The notes under the pieces: generated by a model
What the model was told of the DNA's origin: nothing
What the model saw: the letters and a program-made list of their open reading frames with translations, nothing else
The model's database searches: none
In this document: one piece after another, positions 1 through 8,387 of the stretch
Numbering within the stretch: position 1 is the first letter of the stretch
How the letters are laid out: every line of letters starts with the position of its first letter
Position numbers and translations under genes: made by a program
Source of the DNA: Stigmatella erecta
Lineage (GTDB): Bacteria; Myxococcota; Myxococcia; Myxococcales; Myxococcaceae
Length of the DNA stretch: 64,000 nucleotides
Assembly: GCF_900111745.1 (NCBI RefSeq)
Contig: NZ_FOIJ01000005.1
Span: 62,001-126,000 of the forward strand
Direction: 5' to 3'

Positions 1-138
1 AGATGCCACCCCGGATGCAAGCGGCCCGCTTCACCGGGGAGGGCGCTTTTTCCGACCGGGTTGCCTGACTGCCCCTCGGCCTTGAGCGGTGGGGAACGGG
101 GGATTCGCCAGGACCCGTGAGATAGTCCCGCCGCCGTC

Positions 139-2739
139 ATGCCCTCTCCGTCCCGCCGCACCTCGCGGTACACCCTTGGCGCCGAAGCGATGCTGGCGGG
201 ACTCGCCGTCCTGGGCCCGCTGGCGCTCGGGGGCGCGCCCACGTGGGTCCTCTGGCCCCTGGTGGGGCTCTCGGCGGCAGCGGCGGTGCTGGCGTGCATC
301 GGCGTCCGGCGGCAGGGGCGCAAGCTGCACCTTCCCCTGTTCGCGCCTTTGCTGGGGCTGGGCGCGGCGCTGTGCCTCGTGCAGCTTGTGCCCCTGCCGC
401 CGGGGCTGCTCGCGGGGGTGAGCCCCGAGGCGGCCTCGCTGCGCGAGTTCGCCCTCGTCCCGCTGGGCCTGCCGGCCGCCGGGCCCGTCTCCTTGGATCC
501 GCCGGCCACCTGGCGCGAGCTGGCCAAGTCCCTGGCCTATGGGCTGGTGTTTCTGGCCGCCGTGGAGGTGTGCCGCTCCCAGCGCTCGCGGCGGCGGCTG
601 CTGGCCACCCTGGCCTTCACGGGGGCGGGGGTGGCGCTCCTGGGGCTGGGGCACGCGCTGCTCGGGTTCGACGCGCTGTTCGGCGTGCGCGCCTATGCCC
701 ACGTGCGGCCGCCCCTGGTGACGCCCTTCGGCAACCCGAACCACCTCGCGGGCTTCCTGGGATTGTCGGCCACGGTGGCGCTGGGCCTGGCGCTTGTTCA
801 CCACGGGGTGAAGCGGCTGGCCTTCTTCGCCGCGGCGGGGCTGTCCGGGATGGGGGTGCTCCTGTCCCTGTCGCGCGCGGGCATCTTCTTCTTCCTCGTG
901 GGGCAGGGGCTCGTCGCGGTGGGGCTGTGGCTCCAGGGACGGTCCGCCTCGCGCCGGCGCCGGAGTGGGGGCCTCGCGGCCCTGCTCGTCCTCTGTGCCT
1001 CGGTGGGGGCGGGCGGGTACGTGGCCTGGGAAAAGCTGGTGGTGGAGGCCTCCACGGCCCGGAGCATGGAGACGCTGCGGCAGGGGAAGCTCGACCTGTG
1101 GCCGATGATGGCCGAGGCGGCCCGGGCCTTCCCCGTGCTGGGCATGGGCCGGGGCGCCTTCGAGGCCGCCTTCCCGCGCTATCAGTCCGAGCCCAACCCG
1201 AACACCCTCACGCACCCGGAGAACGTGGCCCTGCAGCTCGCGGCGGAGTTCGGCGTGCCCGGGCTGGTGCTGCTCGGGGGCTGGGTCTGGGGCTTCGTGC
1301 GCCTGTTGCGCCGCGGCCGGCTGGAGCCGTTGGAGCTGGCGGTGCTCGCGGGGCTGTTCGCGCTCGGGATGCACAACCTGTTCGACTTCAGCTTGGAGCT
1401 GCCCGCGTGCGCCGTGTCCGCGCTGGTGGCGCTCGCCGCCGTGGTCCGGCCGGAGGGGGAGTCTCCTCCGGAAGGCACGGCGCCCGCCGGACGCTGGAGG
1501 CTCCCGGCCTCGGGGGCCCTGGCTGGGGCGGTGGTGCTGGGCCTCCTGGGCTTTGGGGCGCTCGTGCCGGGCCGGCACACGCTTGCGGAGGCGGAAGGGG
1601 AGCTGTCCGGGCGCCTCGCGTCCCGGGCGCCGCTGGAGGACGTGCGGGCGCGCGGGCTGAGCCTCATCGCCCGGCACCCGGCGGACTACCTCCTCTATGG
1701 GCTCATCGGCATGGCGTATGCGGAAGGAGGCCCGGCCCATGCGGGCGAGGCGCTCGCCTTCGTCAACCGGGCCCTCTTCCTGAAGCCGGTGGATGCGGCC
1801 TCGCACCGGATTGCTGCCCGGGCGCTCCTGGCGCTGGGCCGCCGCCGTCAGGCCTTCCTTGAATACCGCCTGGCCCGGGAGGCCGGGGACCCGGAAGTGT
1901 TGAGCCATGAGGCGCTGCGGCAGGCGCGCACGGTGGAGGAGCTTCAGGTGCTCACCTCGGAGCGGCCAGCGCTGGCCTGGGAGGTGGCCCATGCGCTGGC
2001 GGCCCAGCCCGAGCCGATGGTGCGGACGTTGGCCTGGTTTGCCTGGGCGCGCGAGCACTTCGCCACCGCGCCGGACGCGGAGCCCCTGTGGACGCACGAG
2101 GCCCGCTTGCGCTTGGTGCGCGGCGAGCTGCGCGAGGCGGCGGCGCTCAGCGGCGAGCTGGAGCAGCGGGCCCCGGACAAGCTCGACGCCCAGTTGCTCC
2201 GCGCGGAGGTGCTCCGGGCGCAGGGCCAGGGCCCGGAGGCCATTCGCGTCCTGGAGCGGCTCGTGCCGCGCTTCCCGGACAACGTGGGCCTGGCCTTCAC
2301 CCTGGCCCGGCAGCTCGTCGATGAGGGGCTAACCCACCGGGCCCGGGAGGTGATGGGCCGGGCGGCGCCCTTCATCGTGGACGCGGAGCAGCGGGCGCGG
2401 CTGCTGACGCTGGAGGGAGCCTGCTTCGAGCGGGAGGGCCTGCTGTCCCGAGCCCTGGAGCGCTACCAGACGGTGACGTGGCTCGCGCCCAGCCCGGGGG
2501 CTCAGTTCACGGTGGCGCGGCTTCAAGAGGCCATGGGCCGCTACGGCGATGCGGCCCGGGCCGTGCGCGAGGGCGTGCGGCTGCTGCCCCCCGAGGCGCG
2601 CCCTGGGTGGGACGCGTGGGTGGCGCGGCTGGAGTCCCAGCAGCGCCAGCACATGGAGGAGCGGCGGCAGCAGCTCCTGAGCAACCCCCAGGAGGAGGAA
2701 ACAGAGAACCTGCTGCGGCCCCTGGAGCAGGCTCCGTAG
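139..2739 (+). CDS. Wzy_C (O-antigen ligase/polymerase)-type membrane protein with C-terminal TPRs
   Basis: 866 residues. The first ~450 are a series of hydrophobic helices with landmarks of the Wzy_C family: GNPNHLAGF (~198), LSLSRAGIFFF (~242), GMGRGAFEAAFPRY (~335) and HPENVALQLAAEFG (~359). From ~500 to the end the protein is helical and alanine/leucine/arginine-rich with TPR-like spacing, a pairing common in predicted exopolysaccharide or O-antigen polymerases. It should sit in the inner membrane and handle lipid-linked sugars, but no glycosyltransferase or flippase lies beside it, so the polymer is unknown. The start is the first ATG after an in-frame stop region; no strong ribosome site is visible. 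Family call firm, exact role inferred. Confidence 0.8.
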   Translation: MPSPSRRTSRYTLGAEAMLAGLAVLGPLALGGAPTWVLWPLVGLSAAAAVLACIGVRRQGRKLHLPLFAPLLGLGAALCLVQLVPLPPGLLAGVSPEAASLREFALVPLGLPAAGPVSLDPPATWRELAKSLAYGLVFLAAVEVCRSQRSRRRLLATLAFTGAGVALLGLGHALLGFDALFGVRAYAHVRPPLVTPFGNPNHLAGFLGLSATVALGLALVHHGVKRLAFFAAAGLSGMGVLLSLSRAGIFFFLVGQGLVAVGLWLQGRSASRRRRSGGLAALLVLCASVGAGGYVAWEKLVVEASTARSMETLRQGKLDLWPMMAEAARAFPVLGMGRGAFEAAFPRYQSEPNPNTLTHPENVALQLAAEFGVPGLVLLGGWVWGFVRLLRRGRLEPLELAVLAGLFALGMHNLFDFSLELPACAVSALVALAAVVRPEGESPPEGTAPAGRWRLPASGALAGAVVLGLLGFGALVPGRHTLAEAEGELSGRLASRAPLEDVRARGLSLIARHPADYLLYGLIGMAYAEGGPAHAGEALAFVNRALFLKPVDAASHRIAARALLALGRRRQAFLEYRLAREAGDPEVLSHEALRQARTVEELQVLTSERPALAWEVAHALAAQPEPMVRTLAWFAWAREHFATAPDAEPLWTHEARLRLVRGELREAAALSGELEQRAPDKLDAQLLRAEVLRAQGQGPEAIRVLERLVPRFPDNVGLAFTLARQLVDEGLTHRAREVMGRAAPFIVDAEQRARLLTLEGACFEREGLLSRALERYQTVTWLAPSPGAQFTVARLQEAMGRYGDAARAVREGVRLLPPEARPGWDAWVARLESQQRQHMEERRQQLLSNPQEEETENLLRPLEQAP

Positions 2740-2807
2740 CGCCCGCTTGGTTCAAGCAAGGCCGGGGACTGCCGGCGGCCAGCTTCCGGTGTTCTATGAC
2801 GTAGTTC

Positions 2808-3124
2808 ATGAAATCAGCGAGTCGCGCCTTGGTTCTTGGGTTGCCAGTCATCCTCACGAACTTGGTGGGGGGCTGCTCTTCAGGGGCTCACTCCGCCGCG
2901 AGCCGCCCGCCCGAGTCAAACCTTCCGGCCACCCCGAGAGTTCAGGTGTACCTGGCGCAAGCTGCTGGAGCACTGTGAGCTGCTGTGTCCAGCATCATCC
3001 CCTCACCCCGGTTGCGAGCTGTGGTGCTGACCCCTTGGAAGCGGCGCGGATTCTCGAAGCCTTGGGGCAGCTTGAAGCGGCCCAGCACGCCTGGGAAGCG
3101 GCGGGACGGAGGGAGCCACCTTAA
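2808..3124 (+). pseudogene. frame-broken small lipoprotein gene
   Basis: An ATG at 2808 opens a classical lipoprotein leader: MKSASRALVLGL, a hydrophobic stretch, then LVGGCSSG. The frame stops at 2976-2978 after 56 codons. Coding-like sequence resumes in another frame as PLEAARILEALGQLEAAQHA, ending at the TAA at 3122-3124. A helical tail of this kind would suit the missing C-terminus. I read this as one lipoprotein gene disrupted by an indel, although a real 56-residue lipoprotein ending at 2978 is possible. It sits directly upstream of the DUSAM gene. The rest of 2740-3241 shows no other gene. Confidence 0.45.
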
Positions 3125-3241
3125 TGACGGCTGGGTCGGAACATGGAGCTGTGTTGACTGCCTCCGGTACTGTGAAGGCCAGCAGGGGAAATGGCCAAAG
3201 GAGCGATGCTTCTCGCCGAATGATCAGGACTAGGTGCAACC

Positions 3242-4030
3242 ATGACCGCTGAGCTTGACTGGGAGCCCATTCGCGCACTGGGGCGACGAGTAATCGATCG
3301 CGGCGAACCGCTTGAACTCATGGAGGAGGTGCGCCCCCTTTTGCAAAGGTCCGCCTTGGAGGTGGCGATTACTCCAGAGGACGCTGAGAACGCTCTACGT
3401 AGTGTGTCCACGGCCACCGCGCTGCTCAAGGAGATCACGCGCCGCATTCATGAGGGCGCGGACCGTCTCGGCAAGGCTGAAATCCGGGCATCCGACCTCC
3501 AGGATGCAGGAGACCTAGACGGCGCATGCAAACTGATGGAAGAGGTGCTCGCCGTTGAGGCTGTTCCGCACTATCGGAGGATAGCCGAATCTCAGCTTCG
3601 CAAGGCAACTCGGCTCAAGTCGGTTGCTGCGAGCGGACAGGCAGATTTGAAGGTCTCCGTTCGTGCGCAGATCCCTGTCCTTCTGCACCGAGTCCAGCAA
3701 GGGCAACCGCTGGAACTCACCGAGGGGATGGTCGCCTTCCTGCGACGGGCCGCCGCTGACGTAGGCATGAGCGAGGCCGAGACGGCAAAGGCTCTCGCGA
3801 GTTCTGAGCGTGCCGGGGCGCTCCTCGGGCAGATCATGGGGCGCTTCCGTGATGCCGAAGACCGCCTTGAGCGCGCCCTCTCACGAATGATGGAACTTCG
3901 GGATGCAGGGGACCTCGAAGGGGCACGCCAGCAGATCCGCGACTGGCTGGCCGTGGAGGTCGTTCCGAGGTTCCGCCTTGCCGCTGAGGAGAACCTAGCA
4001 GGCTTGGACGAGCGGCCCCCTGCAACCTGA
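3242..4030 (+). CDS. tandem DUSAM-domain protein (DUF2379 / TIGR02267 family)
   Basis: 262 residues made of two copies of one module, ~1-125 and ~135-262. Each holds the pattern E-L-x-E-x-(10)-RRAA/QRSA, then a long helix, then RDAGDLEGARQQIRDWLAVE or its cousin QDAGDLDGACKLMEEVLAVE, then V-P-x-(Y/F)R. This is the myxobacteria-restricted DUSAM paralogous family as I recall it; its function is unknown. No signal peptide or membrane helix is visible, so it is probably cytoplasmic and helical. An AGGT sits just before the ATG. GC content is lower than in neighbouring housekeeping genes (35 of 60 bases in the line at 3301). It converges on astB, with 24 bases between the stops. Confidence 0.75.
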   Translation: MTAELDWEPIRALGRRVIDRGEPLELMEEVRPLLQRSALEVAITPEDAENALRSVSTATALLKEITRRIHEGADRLGKAEIRASDLQDAGDLDGACKLMEEVLAVEAVPHYRRIAESQLRKATRLKSVAASGQADLKVSVRAQIPVLLHRVQQGQPLELTEGMVAFLRRAAADVGMSEAETAKALASSERAGALLGQIMGRFRDAEDRLERALSRMMELRDAGDLEGARQQIRDWLAVEVVPRFRLAAEENLAGLDERPPAT

Positions 4031-4054
4031 CTTCCTAAGTATTCTCTCCGGGGC

Positions 4055-5377
4055 TCACTGCTGGAAGTCGTAGACGCTGCCCAGCCGCAGGATGCGCGTC
4101 AGCGCGTCGAGCGCCGTCATCGTCTCCCGGGCGAGCGCCGGGTCCTTCAAGTCGTCCGGGTAGAGCGTCTCGCGGTAGTGCTTCGTCACCCAGCCGGCCA
4201 GGGCCTCGTGCAGCTCCGGGGTGTAGAAGACGTTGGCCTTCACCGCCGCGCGCTCCTCGTCCGTGAGGACGATGCGCTGGCGCAGGCACGCCGGGCCGCC
4301 GCCGTTGTTCATGGACTGGCGCAGGTCCAGGTAGTGGACCTGCTTCACCGGATTGCGCTCGGCCACCACGCGCTCCAGGAAGCGCCGCGCCGTGTCCGTC
4401 TCCTGGCTCTCCACCGGGGCGATGATGGCCATGGAGCCATCGGGCAGGGTGAGCACCTGGGAGTTGAAGGGGTAGGCCTTCACGGCATCCTGCGAGGGCA
4501 GCTCCGCCTCCGAGGCGACGGTGAAGGTGAAGCCCTCGCCAAGCTTCTGCTGGAGCGTGCCGAGCAGCCCGGTGGGGTCCACGAAGGCCCGCTCGTGCAG
4601 CATGAGGAAGCCCCCATTGCCCACGGCGACCACGTCCGTGTGGAAGGCCCCCGCGTCGATGCCCTCCGGGTGCTGCTGGGGAAAGAGGGTGCGCTCGGGG
4701 TCCAATTGGTGCAGCCGGGCCAGGGCCTGGCTGGCCTCCAGCGTCTGCCGGGCGGGGAAGCGCTGGGGCGCGGTGAACTCCTTCCAACTGCTGCGGCCCC
4801 AGGCCAGCAGGTGCACCGCGGCGTGGCCGGGGGTGACGAGCCGGGTGTGGTTGGCGGCGCCCTCATCGGCGAACTGGCCTCCGCCGGGCAGGGGAGCATG
4901 GACGGCGAAGCGGGCCTCGTCCGCGAAGATGGCGCTCAGCACCGCGTGGGTGGTCTCCGCCTCCAGGGCCCGGTGGAACATCTGCTGGAGGTTGGCGGGC
5001 GTCAGGTGCATCCGCCGGTCGCCCGTGTCCGAGGAGGGCGCGCACGTGGCGGCGTTGGCCGTCCACATGGCCGCGGCGCTGGAGGTGAGCCGCAGCAGGT
5101 GCTCGGCCTCGCGGGCGGCGCGAGTGATGACCGCCTCGTCCGGGCCGGTGAAGCCCAGCCGGCGCAGCGTCCTCAGGGAGGGGCGTGGCTGGGGTGGCAG
5201 CACCGCCTGGCCCACCCCCAGTCCCGCCACGAAGCGCATCTTCTCCAGCCCCTGGAGGGCGGCCTGGCGGGGGTGGCTGGGCTTGCCCCCATGAGAGGTG
5301 GAGGCCAGGTTACCGGCCGAAAGCCCGCCATAATTGTGGGTCGGGCCGACGAGGCCGTCGAAGTTGTACTCGCGCAT
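4055..5377 (-). CDS. astB: N-succinylarginine dihydrolase
   Basis: 440 residues, close to the ~445 usual for AstB. The N-terminus REYNFDGLVGPTHNYGGLS and the segment NNGGGPACLRQRIVL are signatures of the family; the Cys of PACL lies near residue 364, where the E. coli catalytic Cys is expected. The enzyme hydrolyses N2-succinylarginine to N2-succinylornithine, CO2 and ammonia, the second step of the arginine succinyltransferase route. The ATG at 5377 was chosen because the conserved N-terminus starts there, not at an earlier ATG at 5416. astA, astC and astD are not in the window. The gene diverges from the acyltransferase gene with only 17 bases between starts. Confidence 0.93.
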   Translation of the reverse strand: MREYNFDGLVGPTHNYGGLSAGNLASTSHGGKPSHPRQAALQGLEKMRFVAGLGVGQAVLPPQPRPSLRTLRRLGFTGPDEAVITRAAREAEHLLRLTSSAAAMWTANAATCAPSSDTGDRRMHLTPANLQQMFHRALEAETTHAVLSAIFADEARFAVHAPLPGGGQFADEGAANHTRLVTPGHAAVHLLAWGRSSWKEFTAPQRFPARQTLEASQALARLHQLDPERTLFPQQHPEGIDAGAFHTDVVAVGNGGFLMLHERAFVDPTGLLGTLQQKLGEGFTFTVASEAELPSQDAVKAYPFNSQVLTLPDGSMAIIAPVESQETDTARRFLERVVAERNPVKQVHYLDLRQSMNNGGGPACLRQRIVLTDEERAAVKANVFYTPELHEALAGWVTKHYRETLYPDDLKDPALARETMTALDALTRILRLGSVYDFQQ

Positions 5378-5394
5378 TGGGTATAGAACCCCCT

Positions 5395-6354
5395 GTGGAC
5401 CGTCCTCCCTTAGCAAAGCGGCTCAAGCGTTTCCTCCGCTACCTGCTCGTGCGGGCCGCGTTGGCCCTGGTACACCCGCTGCCCCTGGGGCTGGCGGGGT
5501 GGTTGGGGGTGCGCTTCGGGGCCCTGGCGTTCCGCGTGGCCGGAGGCGAGCGGCGCAAGGCCCTGAAGTCCCTGGCCCGGGCCTTCCCCGAGAAGAGCGA
5601 GGCCGAGCGGCTCGCCCTGGCACGTGCCTCCTTCCGCCACCTGGGGGCCGCGATGTTCGAGGTGGGCTGCACGGCGGCGCTGGACCGGGAATTGAAGCAG
5701 CGCGTCACGTGGCCCCCTGCCGAGCGCCGCGTGCTGGAGGAAGCCCTGGCCCGGGGCAAGGGCGTGGTGTTCGTCTCCGGGCACGTGGGCAACTGGGAGC
5801 TGCTGGCCCGGCGGGTGGCGAGCGAGGGCTTCCCCTGCCAGAGCATCGCCAAGGAGACGTCGGACCCACGGCTCACCGCGCTCGTGGGGCGCTTCCGGGA
5901 GCGGGGCGGGGTGCGGAGCATCTGGCGCGGGCAGGACGGCGCGGCCCGGCACATGCTCCGGGCGCTCAAGGGCGGGGAAATCCTGGGGTTGCTCATCGAC
6001 CAGGACACGAAGGTGCAGTCCTTCTTCGTGCCCTTCTTCGGGGAGCTGGCCGCCACGCCCCGGGCGGCGGCGGACCTGGCGCTGCGCACCGGGGCGGCGG
6101 TGGTGGTGGGCTTCTGCCAGCGCCAGGCGGAGGGCGGCTACCTGCTGACGATGCGCGAGGTGCCCCTGCCCACGCTGGAAGACCGCGAGGCGGCGGCCCG
6201 GGCGCTGACCGCGGCGCTCTCCACCGAGATTGAGCAGGCCATCCGCCGCACGCCCGAGCAGTGGGTGTGGATGCACCAGCGGTGGAAGACGCGGCCCTCG
6301 GATGAGCCCTCGACACTCGCCGCACAGGGTGGGGCGCCCGTCCCGGCCCGGTGA
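5395..6354 (+). CDS. lysophospholipid/lipid A acyltransferase (LpxL/HtrB family)
   Basis: 319 residues from a GTG at 5395. The HxxxxE acyltransferase motif is HVGNWE (His ~130), followed by GLLIDQDTKVQSFFVPFFG (~200-218), typical of LpxL-type enzymes that add a secondary acyl chain to Kdo2-lipid A. A hydrophobic N-terminal segment (LVRAALALVHPLPLGLAGWL) fits an inner-membrane anchor. No ATG is available upstream in frame without running deep into astB; a TTG at 5377 is the alternative. The gene ends in a GTGA overlap with lptC, so it heads an envelope-biogenesis operon with lptC-lptA-lptB. Reaction inferred from family. Confidence 0.85.
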   Translation: MDRPPLAKRLKRFLRYLLVRAALALVHPLPLGLAGWLGVRFGALAFRVAGGERRKALKSLARAFPEKSEAERLALARASFRHLGAAMFEVGCTAALDRELKQRVTWPPAERRVLEEALARGKGVVFVSGHVGNWELLARRVASEGFPCQSIAKETSDPRLTALVGRFRERGGVRSIWRGQDGAARHMLRALKGGEILGLLIDQDTKVQSFFVPFFGELAATPRAAADLALRTGAAVVVGFCQRQAEGGYLLTMREVPLPTLEDREAAARALTAALSTEIEQAIRRTPEQWVWMHQRWKTRPSDEPSTLAAQGGAPVPAR

Positions 6355-6905
6355 TAGGAAACGCCTGCGTGCCCCGCCCTCTGCCCTCCCGCTTCCTGCT
6401 CCTCCTGGCCGCCGCCTGTGGCGCGCCCCCGGTGGCCCCGGGGCCGGCCTCCGAGCCGCCCCAGGTGGTGCTCCACGGCGTACAGCTTCAGTCCTACGAG
6501 GCCGAGCGGCTCGTGCTCTCCGGGCGGGCCGAGCAGATGACCTACCAGCGCTCCGAAGGGCTGTTCACGGCCACGGACACCGTGCTGCGCTTTCCGGCGC
6601 CGGCCGGGGCCCGCCCGTCCCCCGAGGGTGGGACGGAGGTGCGCGCGCCGCTGATGGAGGGGAGCCTCTCCACGCGCCAGCTGGAGGCCTCCGGGGGCGT
6701 GGTGCTCCGGAGCCCGGAGGGCGTGGTGGCGCGCACGCCCCGGGCCACCTATGACGCGCCCGCGCAGACGATCCGCGGCCGGGAGGGCGTGGCCGCGCAG
6801 GGACAGGACTATTCGCTCCGGGCCGATGCGTTCAGCCTGTCCCTGCCGGAGGGGACATTCACCTTCGAAGGCTCGGTGGAGACCGTGGTGGGAGGGGCAC
6901 AGTGA
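6351..6905 (+). CDS. lptC: LptC, inner-membrane-tethered LPS export protein
   Basis: 184 residues, GTG start inside the preceding stop (GTGA). The leader RFLLLLAAACGAPP ends in a lipobox-like LAAAC; most LptC proteins instead keep a membrane helix, so this one may be lipid-anchored. The body shows the beta-rich LptC pattern: LQSYEAERLVLSGRAEQMTY, then GVVARTPRATYDAP. LptC passes LPS from the LptB2FG transporter to LptA. Identification rests on this weak but recognisable repeat pattern together with position between a lipid A acyltransferase and lptA/lptB. It overlaps lptA by four bases. Confidence 0.75.
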   Translation: MIGNACVPRPLPSRFLLLLAAACGAPPVAPGPASEPPQVVLHGVQLQSYEAERLVLSGRAEQMTYQRSEGLFTATDTVLRFPAPAGARPSPEGGTEVRAPLMEGSLSTRQLEASGGVVLRSPEGVVARTPRATYDAPAQTIRGREGVAAQGQDYSLRADAFSLSLPEGTFTFEGSVETVVGGAQ

Positions 6906-7420
6906 TTGAATTCCTCGCGATGGCGTTTCTCGTCGCCGGCCCCCCGGCGCCGGCCGATGGCGGCACGGACGGGGGCACGCGGACGCCCCTGCACGGGGCC
7001 GCGGCGCTCAAGGACCCGGTGGACATCACCGCGGGCCTGGTGACGGGTGGCCGGGACTCGGCGGTCTTCACCGGCAACGTGCGGGCCAAGCACCGCACCA
7101 TGGAGCTGCGCTGCGAGAAGATGACGGCCTTCTACACGCAGGGCCGCGAGGTGACGCGCGTGGAGTGCACCGGCGGGGTGGAGGCCCAGGACGGGGACCG
7201 CTTCGCCCGGGGCGAGCGGGCCGACTACAACGTGACGAGCGGCGTGCTGGTGGTGACGGGCTCCCCCGAGGCCCGGCAGGGCACCAGCTCCGTGACGGGC
7301 ACCAAGGTCCGCCTGACGCTGGGCAGCGAGCGCATCGAGGTGGAGAACGCCCGCATCCTCATCGAATCGGCCCCCAAGGCCACCCCGCCGCGGGGCAAGC
7401 CCGGCCCGAAGCAGCCATGA
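6902..7420 (+). CDS. lptA: LptA/OstA-type periplasmic LPS transport protein
   Basis: 172 residues, GTG start overlapping the lptC stop. A short leader ([18 protein letters not shown]) suggests export. The core reads as the OstA-like beta-jellyroll: [20 protein letters not shown], then [29 protein letters not shown], and [14 protein letters not shown]. LptA bridges the periplasm, carrying LPS from LptC to LptD. It ends in an ATGA overlap with lptB, so acyltransferase, lptC, lptA and lptB are translationally coupled. The tail is Pro/Lys-rich ([12 protein letters not shown]). Confidence 0.85.
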   Translation: MIEFLAMAFLVAGPPAPADGGTDGGTRTPLHGAAALKDPVDITAGLVTGGRDSAVFTGNVRAKHRTMELRCEKMTAFYTQGREVTRVECTGGVEAQDGDRFARGERADYNVTSGVLVVTGSPEARQGTSSVTGTKVRLTLGSERIEVENARILIESAPKATPPRGKPGPKQP

Positions 7421-8151
7421 GCGCCGGGCGGCTGTGGGCCGAGGGGCTCCAGAAGAGCTACCGCAAGCGCCAGGTGGTGCGCGGCGTCTCCTTCACCGTC
7501 ACCCAGGGCGAGGTGGTGGGGCTCCTGGGCCCCAACGGCGCCGGGAAGACGACGAGCTTCAACATGGTGGTGGGGCTCGTCACCCCGGACGCGGGCCGGG
7601 TGCGCGTGGAGGACGACGACTTGACGCACCTGCCCATGCACCGGCGGGCGCGCCGGGGGCTGGGGTACCTGCCCCAGGAAGCCTCCGTGTTCCGCAAGCT
7701 CACGGTGCGGCAGAACTTCCTGGCCGTGCTGGAGCTCCAGAAGGGGCTGGACCGCAAGGCCCGCGAGGCCCGGGCCACGGCGCTCATCGAGGAGTTCGGC
7801 CTGGGCCACGTGGCGGACTCCCTGGGCGAGACGCTCTCGGGCGGCGAGCGGCGCCGCGCGGAGATCGCCCGCTCCCTCATCCCCAACCCCCGCTTCATCC
7901 TCTTCGACGAGCCCTTCGCCGGGGTGGACCCCATCAACGTCGGGGACCTCCAGAAGCAGATCGCCCTGCTCCGCGAGCGCGGCCTGGGCGTGCTCATCAC
8001 GGACCACAACGTGCAGGACACGCTGGGCATCTGTGACCGGGCGTACATCATTGCGCAGGGGCAGATCCTCGAAGAGGGCACCCCGGCGCAGATCGCCGCC
8101 TCCCCGCGCGCGCGCGCCGTCTACCTGGGGGAGCGCTTCCGGCTGCTATAA
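7417..8151 (+). CDS. lptB: LPS export ABC transporter ATP-binding protein
   Basis: 244 residues, a normal LptB length. Walker A is GPNGAGKT (~38-45), the Q-loop is YLPQEASVF, the signature is [13 protein letters not shown], Walker B is [13 protein letters not shown], and the switch His is in ITDHNV. LptB dimerises beneath LptFG and powers LPS extraction from the inner membrane. The ATG at 7417 overlaps the lptA stop. lptF, lptG and lptD are not in the window. rpoN follows 236 bases downstream, as in the classical proteobacterial arrangement. Confidence 0.95.
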   Translation: MSAGRLWAEGLQKSYRKRQVVRGVSFTVTQGEVVGLLGPNGAGKTTSFNMVVGLVTPDAGRVRVEDDDLTHLPMHRRARRGLGYLPQEASVFRKLTVRQNFLAVLELQKGLDRKAREARATALIEEFGLGHVADSLGETLSGGERRRAEIARSLIPNPRFILFDEPFAGVDPINVGDLQKQIALLRERGLGVLITDHNVQDTLGICDRAYIIAQGQILEEGTPAQIAASPRARAVYLGERFRLL

Positions 8152-8177
8152 GCGCAGGGCCGCTTTGGCCCAGCGCT
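8151..8177 (+). terminator. hairpin at the end of the acyltransferase-lptCAB operon
   Basis: AGCGC-A-GGGCC, a 5-base loop, then GGCCC-A-GCGCT: two 5-bp arms around one A/A mismatch, starting in the last base of the lptB stop. There is no clean T-tract after it, so it could be a terminator helped by another factor or an mRNA-stabilising stem. Confidence 0.4.
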
Positions 8178-8312
8178 TGCGTCAACAGGTGAACAGCCGG
8201 ACAGCGTTGGCCAAAAGCGTCCTAACTCTGTGATTCCACAGAGGAAATTCACTAATGCAAGCGCGAGGCCACACTGGCAGACACTAGACGAAGTGGAGGG
8301 GTCTTGCTAGTT

Positions 8313-8328
8313 TGGCACGGTCCTTGAT
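8313..8328 (+). promoter_or_regulatory. sigma-54-like -24/-12 element upstream of rpoN
   Basis: TGGCACG (8313-8319), four bases, then TTGAT (8324-8328). The spacing of the -24 GG to the -12 dinucleotide is exactly 12. It departs from consensus only in the -12 element (GA instead of GC). Predicted start of transcription is near 8339, about 49 bases before the rpoN ATG. If used, rpoN would be autoregulated and depend on an enhancer-binding protein. Confidence 0.5.
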
Positions 8329-8387
8329 TGGGGGCGGTTCGCGTCCCCGTCAAGGCACTGTTTCGCCTCGGTGGGGAGTCCTCGTTC

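Noticed and set aside
31-2097. 688-codon minus-strand frame opposite the Wzy_C gene
   Set aside because: Arg/Gly/Gln-rich product typical of GC-rich antisense frames; the plus strand has membrane helices and family motifs.
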